Position numbers and translations under genes: made by a program | In this document: piece after piece, positions 1-5,472 of the stretch | How positions within the stretch are numbered: position 1 is the first letter of the stretch | How the letters are laid out: each line of letters begins with the position of its first letter | From: Clostridia bacterium | GTDB lineage: Bacteria > Bacillota > Dehalobacteriia > UBA4068 | Direction: 5' to 3' | DNA: 6,519 nucleotides | Assembly (NCBI GenBank): GCA_012515255.1 | Contig: JAAYYR010000099.1 | Location: 1-6,519, forward strand | Notes under the pieces: generated by a model | The model's database searches: none | Told to the model about the DNA's origin: nothing | What the model saw: the letters and a program-made list of their open reading frames with translations, nothing else

Positions 1-570
1 CAGCAGGCGGGCCATCGAGCCTTGCGCCATCACGATTACTTCATGGTTTGCGGCGGCCTTTTCCACGGCGGCAATCACCAAATCGTCATGTTGGTCGCGG
101 TTGCCCTGCAGCAGGGCTTGATAAGCGCCATCCACATAGCAGGGCGTCACTTGGGTATCCGGGCCGCCGTAGCGCGCTACAAGGCGGCTGGAGGGGCCGA
201 CGGAAGAAATGGCGGTGACGATGACGGCGATCTTTTGGCCCAGTCGGTTGGCTTGCTCGGCCATGGGCGCGTCGATTTTGAGGATAGGGATATGCAGAGC
301 CTGCTCAGCCCAATCCGCGCATTCGGTGTAGGAACTGCATTGATTGAGGATGGCGTCCGCGCCGAGCCGCTCGGCGATCAGCGCGTATTGCAGATAGCGC
401 TCGCGGGCCGCGGCGGTCACGCCCTGATTAGCTAAAGCCTCCTGCAGCAGGCTGTCGTCAGCGATATTGATCATTTCCACCTCAGGCACATATTGGGCGA
501 AAAGGTTTTTGAATTCATCCATTGCCTGGGGAAATGTGTAGAGGACAACTACTTTTTTCTTCTTCATCAT
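1..570 (-). CDS. Asp/Glu racemase-family protein, partial (C-terminus beyond window)
   Basis: The reading frame stays open on the minus strand from an ATG at 570 to the window edge, giving 190 residues with the C-terminus missing. It starts with a lysine-rich stretch and a beta-strand (VVVLYTFP). A nucleophile-type motif NQCSSYTE follows at residues 76-83 (Cys78), then KIDAPMAEQA (98-107), a strand IAVIVTA (114-120) and VIVMAQGSMARLL (178-190). This order fits the two-domain Asp/Glu/hydantoin racemase fold (PF01177 type). In classical racemases a second catalytic Cys follows the last of these strands; here the place is taken by AQGSM, so racemase activity is uncertain. An AGGAG lies 5 nt before the ATG at 570 and 8 nt before a second ATG at 567, so either may be the start. 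The gene is divergent from the aminotransferase-iorAB operon, which could suggest a role in amino or oxo acid metabolism. The fold is fairly sure; the substrate is unknown. Confidence 0.85.
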   Translation of the reverse strand, partial: MMKKKKVVVLYTFPQAMDEFKNLFAQYVPEVEMINIADDSLLQEALANQGVTAAARERYLQYALIAERLGADAILNQCSSYTECADWAEQALHIPILKIDAPMAEQANRLGQKIAVIVTAISSVGPSSRLVARYGGPDTQVTPCYVDGAYQALLQGNRDQHDDLVIAAVEKAAANHEVIVMAQGSMARLL

Positions 571-656
571 TTAGTCTCCTTTGGCGAAAGCCCCGGTGGC
601 CAAGTCGCGGTGATCAGCGCTTTTAGCAGCAAAGGGGCGGCTTGAATCATGTTGTC

Positions 657-685
657 ATCTTAACACCTTTGCTTTATTTCGTCAA
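657..685 (-). promoter_or_regulatory. Sigma-A-type promoter for the racemase-family gene
   Basis: Read on the minus strand, TTGACG (685-680, 5 of 6 matches to the -35 consensus) is followed after exactly 17 nt by TAAGAT (662-657, 4 of 6 matches to the -10). Transcription would begin near 650, leaving a leader of about 80 nt before the ATG at 570. The surrounding bases are AT-rich in an otherwise GC-rich gap. This is a consensus match only; no start site has been measured. A much weaker plus-strand candidate for the aminotransferase operon overlaps it: TTGTCA at 652-657 and TTTATT at 673-678, with a short 15-nt spacer. Confidence 0.5.
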
Positions 686-729
686 TATCCGGCCCTGGGC
701 GGGGCTAAATAGGCGCGGGGGCGGCGCGC

Positions 730-740
730 AAGGAGCGGCT
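730..740 (+). promoter_or_regulatory. Ribosome binding site setting the aminotransferase start
   Basis: AAGGAG at 730-735 lies 5 nt before the ATG at 741. The frame stays open upstream to an ATG at 642. That would add 33 residues unlike the family's N-terminus, and that ATG has no Shine-Dalgarno sequence at normal spacing. The site therefore supports 741 as the true start. Confidence 0.8.
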
Positions 741-2012
741 ATGAAAACATCTGACGGACTATCGCGGCTCAGGCAAAAACTTGAACGGTTGCGGCGGCAA
801 AATCTTTGCCTTGATATGTCGCGGGGTAAGCCGGAGGAGCGGCAGCTCGATTTATCCGCACCGCTGCTGCGGATGATGGACGACGGCAATTTCCTTGCCG
901 AAGGCGGCGTCGATGTGCGCAATTACGGCGCTTATCAGGGCATTCCCGAGGCGCGGCGCCTGTTTGGCGAGCTGTTGCGGCTGCCGCCCTCGCAGGTGCT
1001 GTCGGGCGGCAATTCCAGCCTCAACCTGATCTCGGACGCGCTCAAGCGCTGCTATATCAATGGCGCGCTGCCGGGGGATACGCCTTGGTGCAAGCTGGAT
1101 CAAGTCCGCTTCATCTGCCCGGCGCCAGGCTATGACTGGCATTTTCATATCCTGGAGACTTATCATATCGAGATGCTGCCGGTAGCCATGGATGCGGAAG
1201 GGCCGGATATGGAGCAGGTGAGGCGGCTTGCCGCCGACCCCTCGGTCAAGGGGCTGATCTGCAATCCCATGTATAATAATCCCACCGGCATCACATTCTC
1301 GCCCCGGGTGGTCGAGGATTTGGCCGCCATGCCGACCGCGGCAGCGGATTTCCGCCTCATCTGGGACCATGCCTATGCCGTGCATCATCTTTATCCGGAT
1401 CGCCGCGATCAGTTAGCCGATATTTATGAGGCTTGCCTGCGCCATGGGCATGCCGATCGGGTGCTGATGTTTGCCTCCACTTCCAAGATTACTTATGCCG
1501 GCGCCGGTATCGCGGCGCTCGCCGGCAGCCCGGCTAATATCGCCTGGGCAGAAGAACTGATCCAGTATCAATTGGTTTGCTACGATAAGGTCAATCAATT
1601 GCGGCATGTGCGTTTCTTGCCCGATCTGGCGGCAGTTGAGGCGCATATGAAGCGCCATGCGGCAATTCTCCGCCCTAAATTCGAGCTGGTGCTGGCCATT
1701 TTAGAGCAAGAACTGGGCGGCAGCGGCCTGGCGCGCTGGCATGCGCCGCTTGGCGGTTATTTTATCTGCTTGTATACCGAAGACGGCTGCGCCCGCCGTG
1801 TCAACCAGCTCTGCCAGGAGGCAGGGGTGACATTAACCCCGGCGGGCGTTTGTTATCCATACGGTCAAGATATTAAAGACAATACCATCCGCATCGCGCC
1901 GTCTTATCCCAGTTTGGAGCAATTGGAGCAGGCGATGCGCATACTGACTTTGGCGCTGAAAATCGTCCATGCCGAGCGGCGGGAGGAGAACGGGCAGCAC
2001 AAGGAGGGCTGA
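741..2012 (+). CDS. PLP-dependent aminotransferase, aspartate aminotransferase (PF12897-like) family
   Basis: A 423-residue fold-type I aminotransferase of normal length for the family. It moves an amino group between an amino acid and a 2-oxoacid using pyridoxal phosphate in the cytoplasm. Visible motifs are MSRGKPEERQLDLS (26-39), typical of the Corynebacterium-type aspartate aminotransferase group; GGNSSL (89-94), the cofactor phosphate loop; PGYDWHF (129-135); NNPTG (179-183); IWDHAY (207-212), with Asp209 and Tyr212 for the pyridine ring; STSKITYAGAG (246-256), with Lys249 as the Schiff-base lysine; and NTIRIAPS (381-388), with Arg384 for the substrate carboxylate. The start at 741 is set by AAGGAG. 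The gene ends 1 nt before iorA, and the iorA ribosome binding site lies in its last codons, so the two are almost certainly co-transcribed and translationally linked. The family name points to aspartate; the link to iorAB suggests that an aromatic amino acid could be the physiological substrate. Enzyme class is sure, substrate is not. Confidence 0.93.
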   Translation: MKTSDGLSRLRQKLERLRRQNLCLDMSRGKPEERQLDLSAPLLRMMDDGNFLAEGGVDVRNYGAYQGIPEARRLFGELLRLPPSQVLSGGNSSLNLISDALKRCYINGALPGDTPWCKLDQVRFICPAPGYDWHFHILETYHIEMLPVAMDAEGPDMEQVRRLAADPSVKGLICNPMYNNPTGITFSPRVVEDLAAMPTAAADFRLIWDHAYAVHHLYPDRRDQLADIYEACLRHGHADRVLMFASTSKITYAGAGIAALAGSPANIAWAEELIQYQLVCYDKVNQLRHVRFLPDLAAVEAHMKRHAAILRPKFELVLAILEQELGGSGLARWHAPLGGYFICLYTEDGCARRVNQLCQEAGVTLTPAGVCYPYGQDIKDNTIRIAPSYPSLEQLEQAMRILTLALKIVHAERREENGQHKEG

Positions 2013-2013
2013 T
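2001..2013 (+). promoter_or_regulatory. Ribosome binding site setting the iorA start
   Basis: AAGGAGG at 2001-2007 sits 6 nt before the ATG at 2014. The frame is open upstream to an ATG at 1969 inside the aminotransferase gene, but those 15 extra residues (rich in Arg and Gly) are not IorA-like. The strong site supports 2014. Confidence 0.85.
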
Positions 2014-3879
2014 ATGAAAAGGCTGAATTTAAGCGGCAATGAGGCTGTGGCGCAAGCGGCGCTGGCCGCGGGGGTGAAGCTGATTACCGGCTACCCCGGC
2101 ACGCCCAGCTCAGAAGTAGTCGACAGCTTATGGGGCCGCGCCCCCGCGGGCGTGACCGTGGAATGGAGCGTTAATGAGAAAGTGGCGCTGGATACGGCGG
2201 GGGCTTGCGCCTGGGCCGGGCAGAGGGCGTTGTGCACGATGAAAATGTCCGGTCTCAACGTGGCCTATGATTCGCTGATCAGCTTTGCTTACTCGGGCTG
2301 CAGCGGCGGTCTGGTAGTCTATGTCTGCGATGACCCCGGCGTGGAGTCGGGCATGCCCGAGCAGGATGTGCGCGGCTTTGCCCACATGAGCGATTTGCCG
2401 GTGCTGGAGCCGGCCTCCGTCGCGGAGAGCTATTGGCTAACTGGATATGCCTTTGAGCTGTCGGAGAAGATTGGCGGCCCGGTGCTGCTGCGCTCTGTGA
2501 CAAATGTCAGCCAAAGCCATGCCGTGATCGAGATCGCCGGGGATAGCCCGCCGCCGCAGCGCGAGGCGGTGCTGATTCGCGATATCAAGAAATATACCAA
2601 AGGCGGCGCGGAAATCTGCCTTGCCCAGCACCGCGATTTGCTGGCTCGGCTTGACGCGGCGGGGCGGATCATGCATGCGGACAGCCTGCATCAGTTGGAA
2701 TTGGGAGAGAGGGGCAAGCCCGGTATCATCAGCGTCGGCGTGGCCAATGCCTTTGTGCCGGAGGCTCTGTCGCTGCTGCGGGAAGAGGGCATCGATACGG
2801 CGGGCTTCAGCCGGCTTTCCTGCCGCGCCACTATACCCGCGCCGCGGGAGGAGATAGCGGCCATGCTGGAGCATTGCAGCAGTGTGGTTGTTTTGGAGGA
2901 AAATGAACCGTACCTAGAAAGAGCGGTGATCGAAATTGCCTACAGGCTAAGGCTGGCCGATAAACGCATAGCCGGCAAGCTGGACGGACTGCTCTCGCGC
3001 ATCGGCGCTTATGATGCGGCGATTTGCGCCCGGGGTATCGCGGCGCTGCTCGGTTGCAGCTATCAGCCGCAGACGCTGGCCGCGTTTGAGGCCGAGGCGT
3101 ATTGCTGCGAGCGGCCGATCGGCGTTTGCGCCGGCTGCCCGCATCGCGGCGTTTATATCGCGCTTAACCAGGCAGTGAAGAAGCTGGGCTATCATAAGGA
3201 CGAGGTGATGGTGACGGGTGATATCGGCTGCACTATCCTTGGCATGAGTCCGCCTTTTCAGGTGCTGTGGACAGAGGTATCGATGGGCGCTTCAGTGGCG
3301 ATGGCGCAGGGCTATGTCCATGCCGGGGTTAAGACGCCGGTGTTTTCCACCATGGGCGACAGCACATTTCTTCATGCCGGGATGCCGCCTTTACTCAACG
3401 CTGTGCAAAACCAAACGCCGATTACCGCCATTATCATGGACAATGGCTGGACAGCAATGACCGGGATGCAGGTCAATGCCAATACTGCTGCTCAATTCCA
3501 GCAAAGCGCATTGAAAAAACGGGTCGATCTGGCTGATATCGTGCGCGGCCTGGGCGTGGAACAGCTATGGATCGCCGACCCTTATGATTTACCGGCCTTA
3601 ACCGCTATTTTGGTCGAGGCGGCTCGCTTGCCCGGCGTCAAGGTTGTGATCACCCGCCGGGAATGCGCCATCCAGGCCGGGAGGCGCAAGCTGCGCTATG
3701 GCAGGCAGCATATCGATCAGGAGCTCTGCATCAAATGCAAGCGCTGCATCACAACCACCGGCTGCCCGGCGCTTTTTTGGGACGGCGAGCTGGTTGGCAT
3801 CGACGAAAGCCAATGCAATGGTTGCGGCGTCTGCAGCAGCATTTGTCCTAAATCAGCCATTGTGAGGGAGGGAGAATGA
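2014..3879 (+). CDS. iorA: Indolepyruvate ferredoxin oxidoreductase, alpha subunit
   Basis: A 621-residue protein of the usual IorA length. With IorB it oxidatively decarboxylates aryl-pyruvates (indolepyruvate, phenylpyruvate, hydroxyphenylpyruvate) with CoA, giving aryl-acetyl-CoA, CO2 and reduced ferredoxin. The domain order is complete. An N-terminal pyrimidine-binding domain has GYPGTPSSE (26-34) and NEK at 54-56, with the conserved Glu55. A middle transketolase-C-like domain follows (about 190-350), then CAGCPHRG (372-379). The TPP-binding domain has TGDIGCTILG (401-410), EVSMGASVAMAQG (421-433), MGDSTFLHAG (447-456) and DNGWTAMTG (476-484). The tail is a two-cluster ferredoxin domain with Cys572, 575, 578 and 584 and Cys601, 604, 607 and 611, enough for two [4Fe-4S] clusters. 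No key residue seems missing. The stop overlaps the start region of iorB. Oxygen-sensitive chemistry of this kind implies an anaerobe. The name is very secure; the preferred 2-oxoacid cannot be read from sequence. Confidence 0.97.
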   Translation: MKRLNLSGNEAVAQAALAAGVKLITGYPGTPSSEVVDSLWGRAPAGVTVEWSVNEKVALDTAGACAWAGQRALCTMKMSGLNVAYDSLISFAYSGCSGGLVVYVCDDPGVESGMPEQDVRGFAHMSDLPVLEPASVAESYWLTGYAFELSEKIGGPVLLRSVTNVSQSHAVIEIAGDSPPPQREAVLIRDIKKYTKGGAEICLAQHRDLLARLDAAGRIMHADSLHQLELGERGKPGIISVGVANAFVPEALSLLREEGIDTAGFSRLSCRATIPAPREEIAAMLEHCSSVVVLEENEPYLERAVIEIAYRLRLADKRIAGKLDGLLSRIGAYDAAICARGIAALLGCSYQPQTLAAFEAEAYCCERPIGVCAGCPHRGVYIALNQAVKKLGYHKDEVMVTGDIGCTILGMSPPFQVLWTEVSMGASVAMAQGYVHAGVKTPVFSTMGDSTFLHAGMPPLLNAVQNQTPITAIIMDNGWTAMTGMQVNANTAAQFQQSALKKRVDLADIVRGLGVEQLWIADPYDLPALTAILVEAARLPGVKVVITRRECAIQAGRRKLRYGRQHIDQELCIKCKRCITTTGCPALFWDGELVGIDESQCNGCGVCSSICPKSAIVREGE

Positions 3880-4460
3880 TGAAAGAACTCTCGGTTTTTC
3901 TTGTCGGCGTAGGCGGCCAGGGTGTGCTGACCATGGCCGAGCTGTTCATGGGCGCAGCGCGGGACTTGCAAATCCCTGTCAACTATTTTCCCACCAAAGG
4001 CATGGCGCAGCGGGGCGGCTCTGTTAAAGCGCAGTTGAAGCTGGGGCGGGATATGGTTGGCCCGACAATCCGCCCCGGCAGCGCGGATGTGGCGATCGCT
4101 ATGGAGCTAAGCGAATCATTAAAGACCCTGCGTTACCTGAAAGACGGCGGTGACCTAATCGTTTACGGTTACCGCTGGCAGCCCACACAGGTGATGTTAG
4201 GTAAGGCCCGCTATCCCACGCTGGATGAAGTACGGCTGGCCGCGAAGCAGGCAGGCGCCGAGCTGCATTATCTGGACCCGCAGGCATTACCCGCGGACTG
4301 CGCCGACAATATATATCTATTGGCGGCGGCGGCCAAATTAAGCCTGCTCGGCGAGCTGATTGACAGCGCCTCTTTGCGCGAGGCCATTACCCGGCGTTGG
4401 CCGAAAAGCGCCGCTATCAACCTTGCCAGCTTTGACGCGGGGCTGGCGGCGAAAGAATAA
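3876..4460 (+). CDS. iorB: Indolepyruvate ferredoxin oxidoreductase, beta subunit
   Basis: A 194-residue protein of the pyruvate ferredoxin oxidoreductase gamma-domain family, the partner of IorA in the 2-oxoacid oxidoreductase. The N-terminus carries the glycine-rich loop VGVGGQGVLTMAEL (10-23). It is followed by PTKGMAQRGGSVKAQLKLG (39-57), the family signature, and DVAIAMELSESLKTLRYL (71-88). Length is normal and nothing is truncated. The gene overlaps the end of iorA: the iorA TGA (3877-3879) is embedded in ATGATG, so the start may be 3876 or 3879. A purine-rich GGAGG at 3867-3871 is 4 nt from the first and 7 nt from the second, slightly favouring 3879. The overlap implies coupled translation and equal subunit amounts, fitting the IorA-IorB complex. 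Transcription probably ends at the hairpin about 140 nt downstream. Confidence 0.95.
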   Translation: MMKELSVFLVGVGGQGVLTMAELFMGAARDLQIPVNYFPTKGMAQRGGSVKAQLKLGRDMVGPTIRPGSADVAIAMELSESLKTLRYLKDGGDLIVYGYRWQPTQVMLGKARYPTLDEVRLAAKQAGAELHYLDPQALPADCADNIYLLAAAAKLSLLGELIDSASLREAITRRWPKSAAINLASFDAGLAAKE

Positions 4461-4599
4461 TGTCTGCCGGGGCAATGATGGGCCGCTTTTGGTCTGCCGG
4501 CGCGTGCTTGACGCGCGCAACAAAGGCCGGGTGGTATTAGGGCGCGAATTGCTCCCGTCTTTGGCGCGGCGCGGAAACTTGATGATTAAGCCGGAAGCG

Positions 4600-4640
4600 C
4601 TCAAAACCCCTTGACTCTTGTCAAGGGGTTTTGCTTTACG
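4600..4640. repeat. 41-nt hairpin repeat, copy 1; probable bidirectional terminator
   Basis: A perfect 14-bp stem (CAAAACCCCTTGAC at 4602-4615 pairing with 4620-4633) closes a TCTT loop. The T-run at the 3' end of the stem is present on both strands, so it could end transcription from iorB on one side and from the nucleotidyltransferase gene (stop 15 nt away) on the other. The full 41-nt unit recurs at 5411-5451 in the same orientation with a single difference, in the loop (TCTT against TTTT). Two such close copies suggest a dispersed palindromic repeat used as a terminator. The structure is certain, the function likely. Confidence 0.8.
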
Positions 4641-4641
4641 G

Positions 4642-4672
4642 GTATGGTTTACGGAGCGCTTCGCTCCCATAC
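4642..4672. repeat. Inverted repeat over the 3' end of the nucleotidyltransferase gene
   Basis: GTATGG (4642-4647) pairs with CCATAC (4667-4672), and inside it GAGCG (4654-4658) pairs with CGCTC (4662-4666) around a 3-nt loop. Six unpaired bases (4648-4653) form a bulge that contains most of the gene's stop codon. The inner stem encodes the last residues WERSAP. There is no T-run, so it is not an obvious terminator by itself; it stands directly beside hairpin repeat copy 1. Confidence 0.55.
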
Positions 4673-5137
4673 TGTTATAGTCGGATGAATAAGTCTAATT
4701 TCTATCCCGATCTTAGGCACAAATCCGCTGAATCCTTTGTTTGTTTTATATAGACCCAAACAGTCTACCCCGCCGGTTTTACATATTTCATTGGTATATG
4801 TTTCATAGTTAAAACACTGTAGCCGGCAATTACATGTATCAAAAACGGCTACAGTGTCAAGTTCAATTTCGCTCTTCCAATTGCTTGTTGTTACATCAAG
4901 AACCTCTTTGAGAATATCTTCCCGCGCGGCTTCGTCATCTATTGTTTGTAGGTCTACCAATAGCGATAGGTCAATATCTGAATTTTGACGAAAACAATTA
5001 GTTAACCCTCGCGAACCACTAAGGATAACTTTATACACACTTGGATGAACAGTCAAATTTGCTTCAGTGAGTATATTGTATGTTATGGGAAGCAGTTTCC
5101 TGATATTCTCATTTATTGTAATCACATTGTTAGTCAT
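4649..5137 (-). CDS. Nucleotidyltransferase-fold protein, orphan
   Basis: A 162-residue protein with the polymerase-beta-type nucleotidyltransferase core: GSRG (41-44), then QNSDIDLSLL (51-60) with Asp54 and Asp56, and a plausible third acid in IELDTVAVFD (91-100, Asp94). These are the metal and nucleotide-binding positions of the NTP_transf_2 / minimal nucleotidyltransferase superfamily, so the active site looks intact. It is longer than the roughly 100-residue MNT antitoxin type. The C-terminal half (100-162) is rich in Cys (TCNCRLQC at 101-108) and is not a domain I recognise. No HEPN partner gene is beside it. The DNA is clearly more AT-rich than its neighbours and codon choice differs, which suggests recent acquisition. 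It starts at an ATG with only a weak ribosome binding site; an in-frame TGA 15 nt upstream rules out a longer start. It has its own promoter. The last codons fall in a hairpin. The target that is nucleotidylated, if any, is unknown. Confidence 0.85.
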   Translation of the reverse strand: MTNNVITINENIRKLLPITYNILTEANLTVHPSVYKVILSGSRGLTNCFRQNSDIDLSLLVDLQTIDDEAAREDILKEVLDVTTSNWKSEIELDTVAVFDTCNCRLQCFNYETYTNEICKTGGVDCLGLYKTNKGFSGFVPKIGIEIRLIHPTITVWERSAP

Positions 5138-5200
5138 CGCGGCGCAATCTCACTTTTCCACTTTGCCTGTTCGGCCTAACTCAACTCATTTTACTCAGAT

Positions 5201-5230
5201 ACTATAGCATAGAATATAATTTATAAACAA
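5201..5230 (-). promoter_or_regulatory. Extended -10 promoter for the nucleotidyltransferase gene
   Basis: On the minus strand TATAGT (5206-5201, 5 of 6 consensus matches) is preceded by TGC, making an extended -10 element. A weaker TTGTTT (5230-5225) lies 18 nt upstream as the -35. The block is very AT-rich. The start would be near 5194, giving a leader of about 57 nt to the ATG at 5137. This is a sequence match only, but among the better promoters in the window. Confidence 0.55.
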
Positions 5231-5244
5231 GTATAAGTCGTAAG

Positions 5245-5280
5245 AAAAAGCCCTCATCGTAGCTGTTGCGATTGGCTTTT
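5245..5280 (-). terminator. Terminator-like hairpin between leuS and the nucleotidyltransferase promoter
   Basis: Read on the minus strand, AAAAGCC (5280-5274) pairs with GGCTTTT (5252-5246), with an inner ATCG/CGAT pairing around a loop of nine bases. A run of five T follows (5249-5245). It lies downstream of leuS and just upstream of the nucleotidyltransferase promoter, so it would insulate that gene from leuS read-through. The stem is interrupted by mismatches, hence moderate confidence. Confidence 0.5.
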
Positions 5281-5410
5281 AACATAGCCCAAGTTGTCGC
5301 CGGCCCGGCGGCGCGCTGCTAGAGGAATTTTTGCCCTGTGCGTTAATCGGCTCATTACGCCGCCCCTTTTTTCTAGCGGCTTCACTATGAACAGCATCGG
5401 GGGTGATATA
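5281..5410. other. GC-rich non-coding patch inside the 5138-5472 gap
   Basis: The 335-bp gap between the nucleotidyltransferase start and the leuS stop holds that gene's promoter, two hairpins and this stretch. The stretch switches abruptly from AT-rich to GC-rich at about 5281 and contains a palindrome CGCCGGCCCGGCG (5298-5310). A minus-strand frame is open across it (66 codons, 5254-5454) but runs through both hairpins and has no convincing ribosome binding site, so I do not call a gene. It may be a remnant or part of a repeated element. Confidence 0.35.
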
Positions 5411-5451
5411 CTCAAAACCCCTTGACTTTTGTCAAGGGGTTTTGCTTTACG
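5411..5451. repeat. 41-nt hairpin repeat, copy 2; probable leuS terminator
   Basis: A perfect 14-bp stem (5413-5426 with 5431-5444) closes a TTTT loop, matching copy 1 at 4600-4640 at 40 of 41 positions in the same orientation. Its edge is 21 nt past the leuS stop and the stem begins 28 nt past it, a normal place for a rho-independent terminator of leuS on the minus strand. The T-run occurs on both strands. Near identity outside the stem as well (CTC before, CTTTACG after) argues for a copied element and not for two independent terminators. Confidence 0.8.
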
Positions 5452-5472
5452 CATTGTGAAGAGGGGCTATAG

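Noticed and set aside
22..435. Plus-strand open frame of 137 codons opposite the racemase-like gene
   Set aside because: It is antisense to a gene with clear family motifs, has no ribosome binding site at its ATG, and its low-complexity Gly/Ala-rich product resembles no family.
642..740. 33-residue N-terminal extension of the aminotransferase
   Set aside because: No Shine-Dalgarno at the upstream ATG, family N-terminus begins near the ATG at 741, and a strong AAGGAG precedes 741.
852..1388. Minus-strand open frame of 178 codons inside the aminotransferase gene
   Set aside because: It is a by-product of GC-rich codons on the opposite strand; the plus strand carries every catalytic motif of an aminotransferase.
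2437..2874. Minus-strand open frame of 145 codons inside iorA
   Set aside because: Antisense to a conserved IorA region; Arg/Ala/Gln-rich product with no recognisable domain.
4338..4670. Minus-strand open frame of 110 codons across iorB's end and hairpin copy 1
   Set aside because: It crosses a terminator hairpin and overlaps both iorB and the nucleotidyltransferase end. The shared string KAKPLDKSQGVLS with the 5254-5454 frame is simply the 41-nt repeat translated.
4649..5137. HEPN/MNT toxin-antitoxin pair
   Set aside because: Only the nucleotidyltransferase half is present. The flanks hold no HEPN-like gene with the RX4-6H motif, and the protein is longer than typical MNT antitoxins.
4600..5451. 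CRISPR array or integron cassette
   Set aside because: There are only two repeat copies, about 770 bp apart, with a gene between. No regular spacers, no integrase, and no attC-type site with the usual core sequences were seen.
5254..5454. Minus-strand open frame of 66 codons between leuS and the nucleotidyltransferase gene
   Set aside because: Starts inside hairpin copy 2 and ends inside another hairpin, with no convincing ribosome binding site; more likely repeat sequence than a gene, though noted as an unexplained patch.
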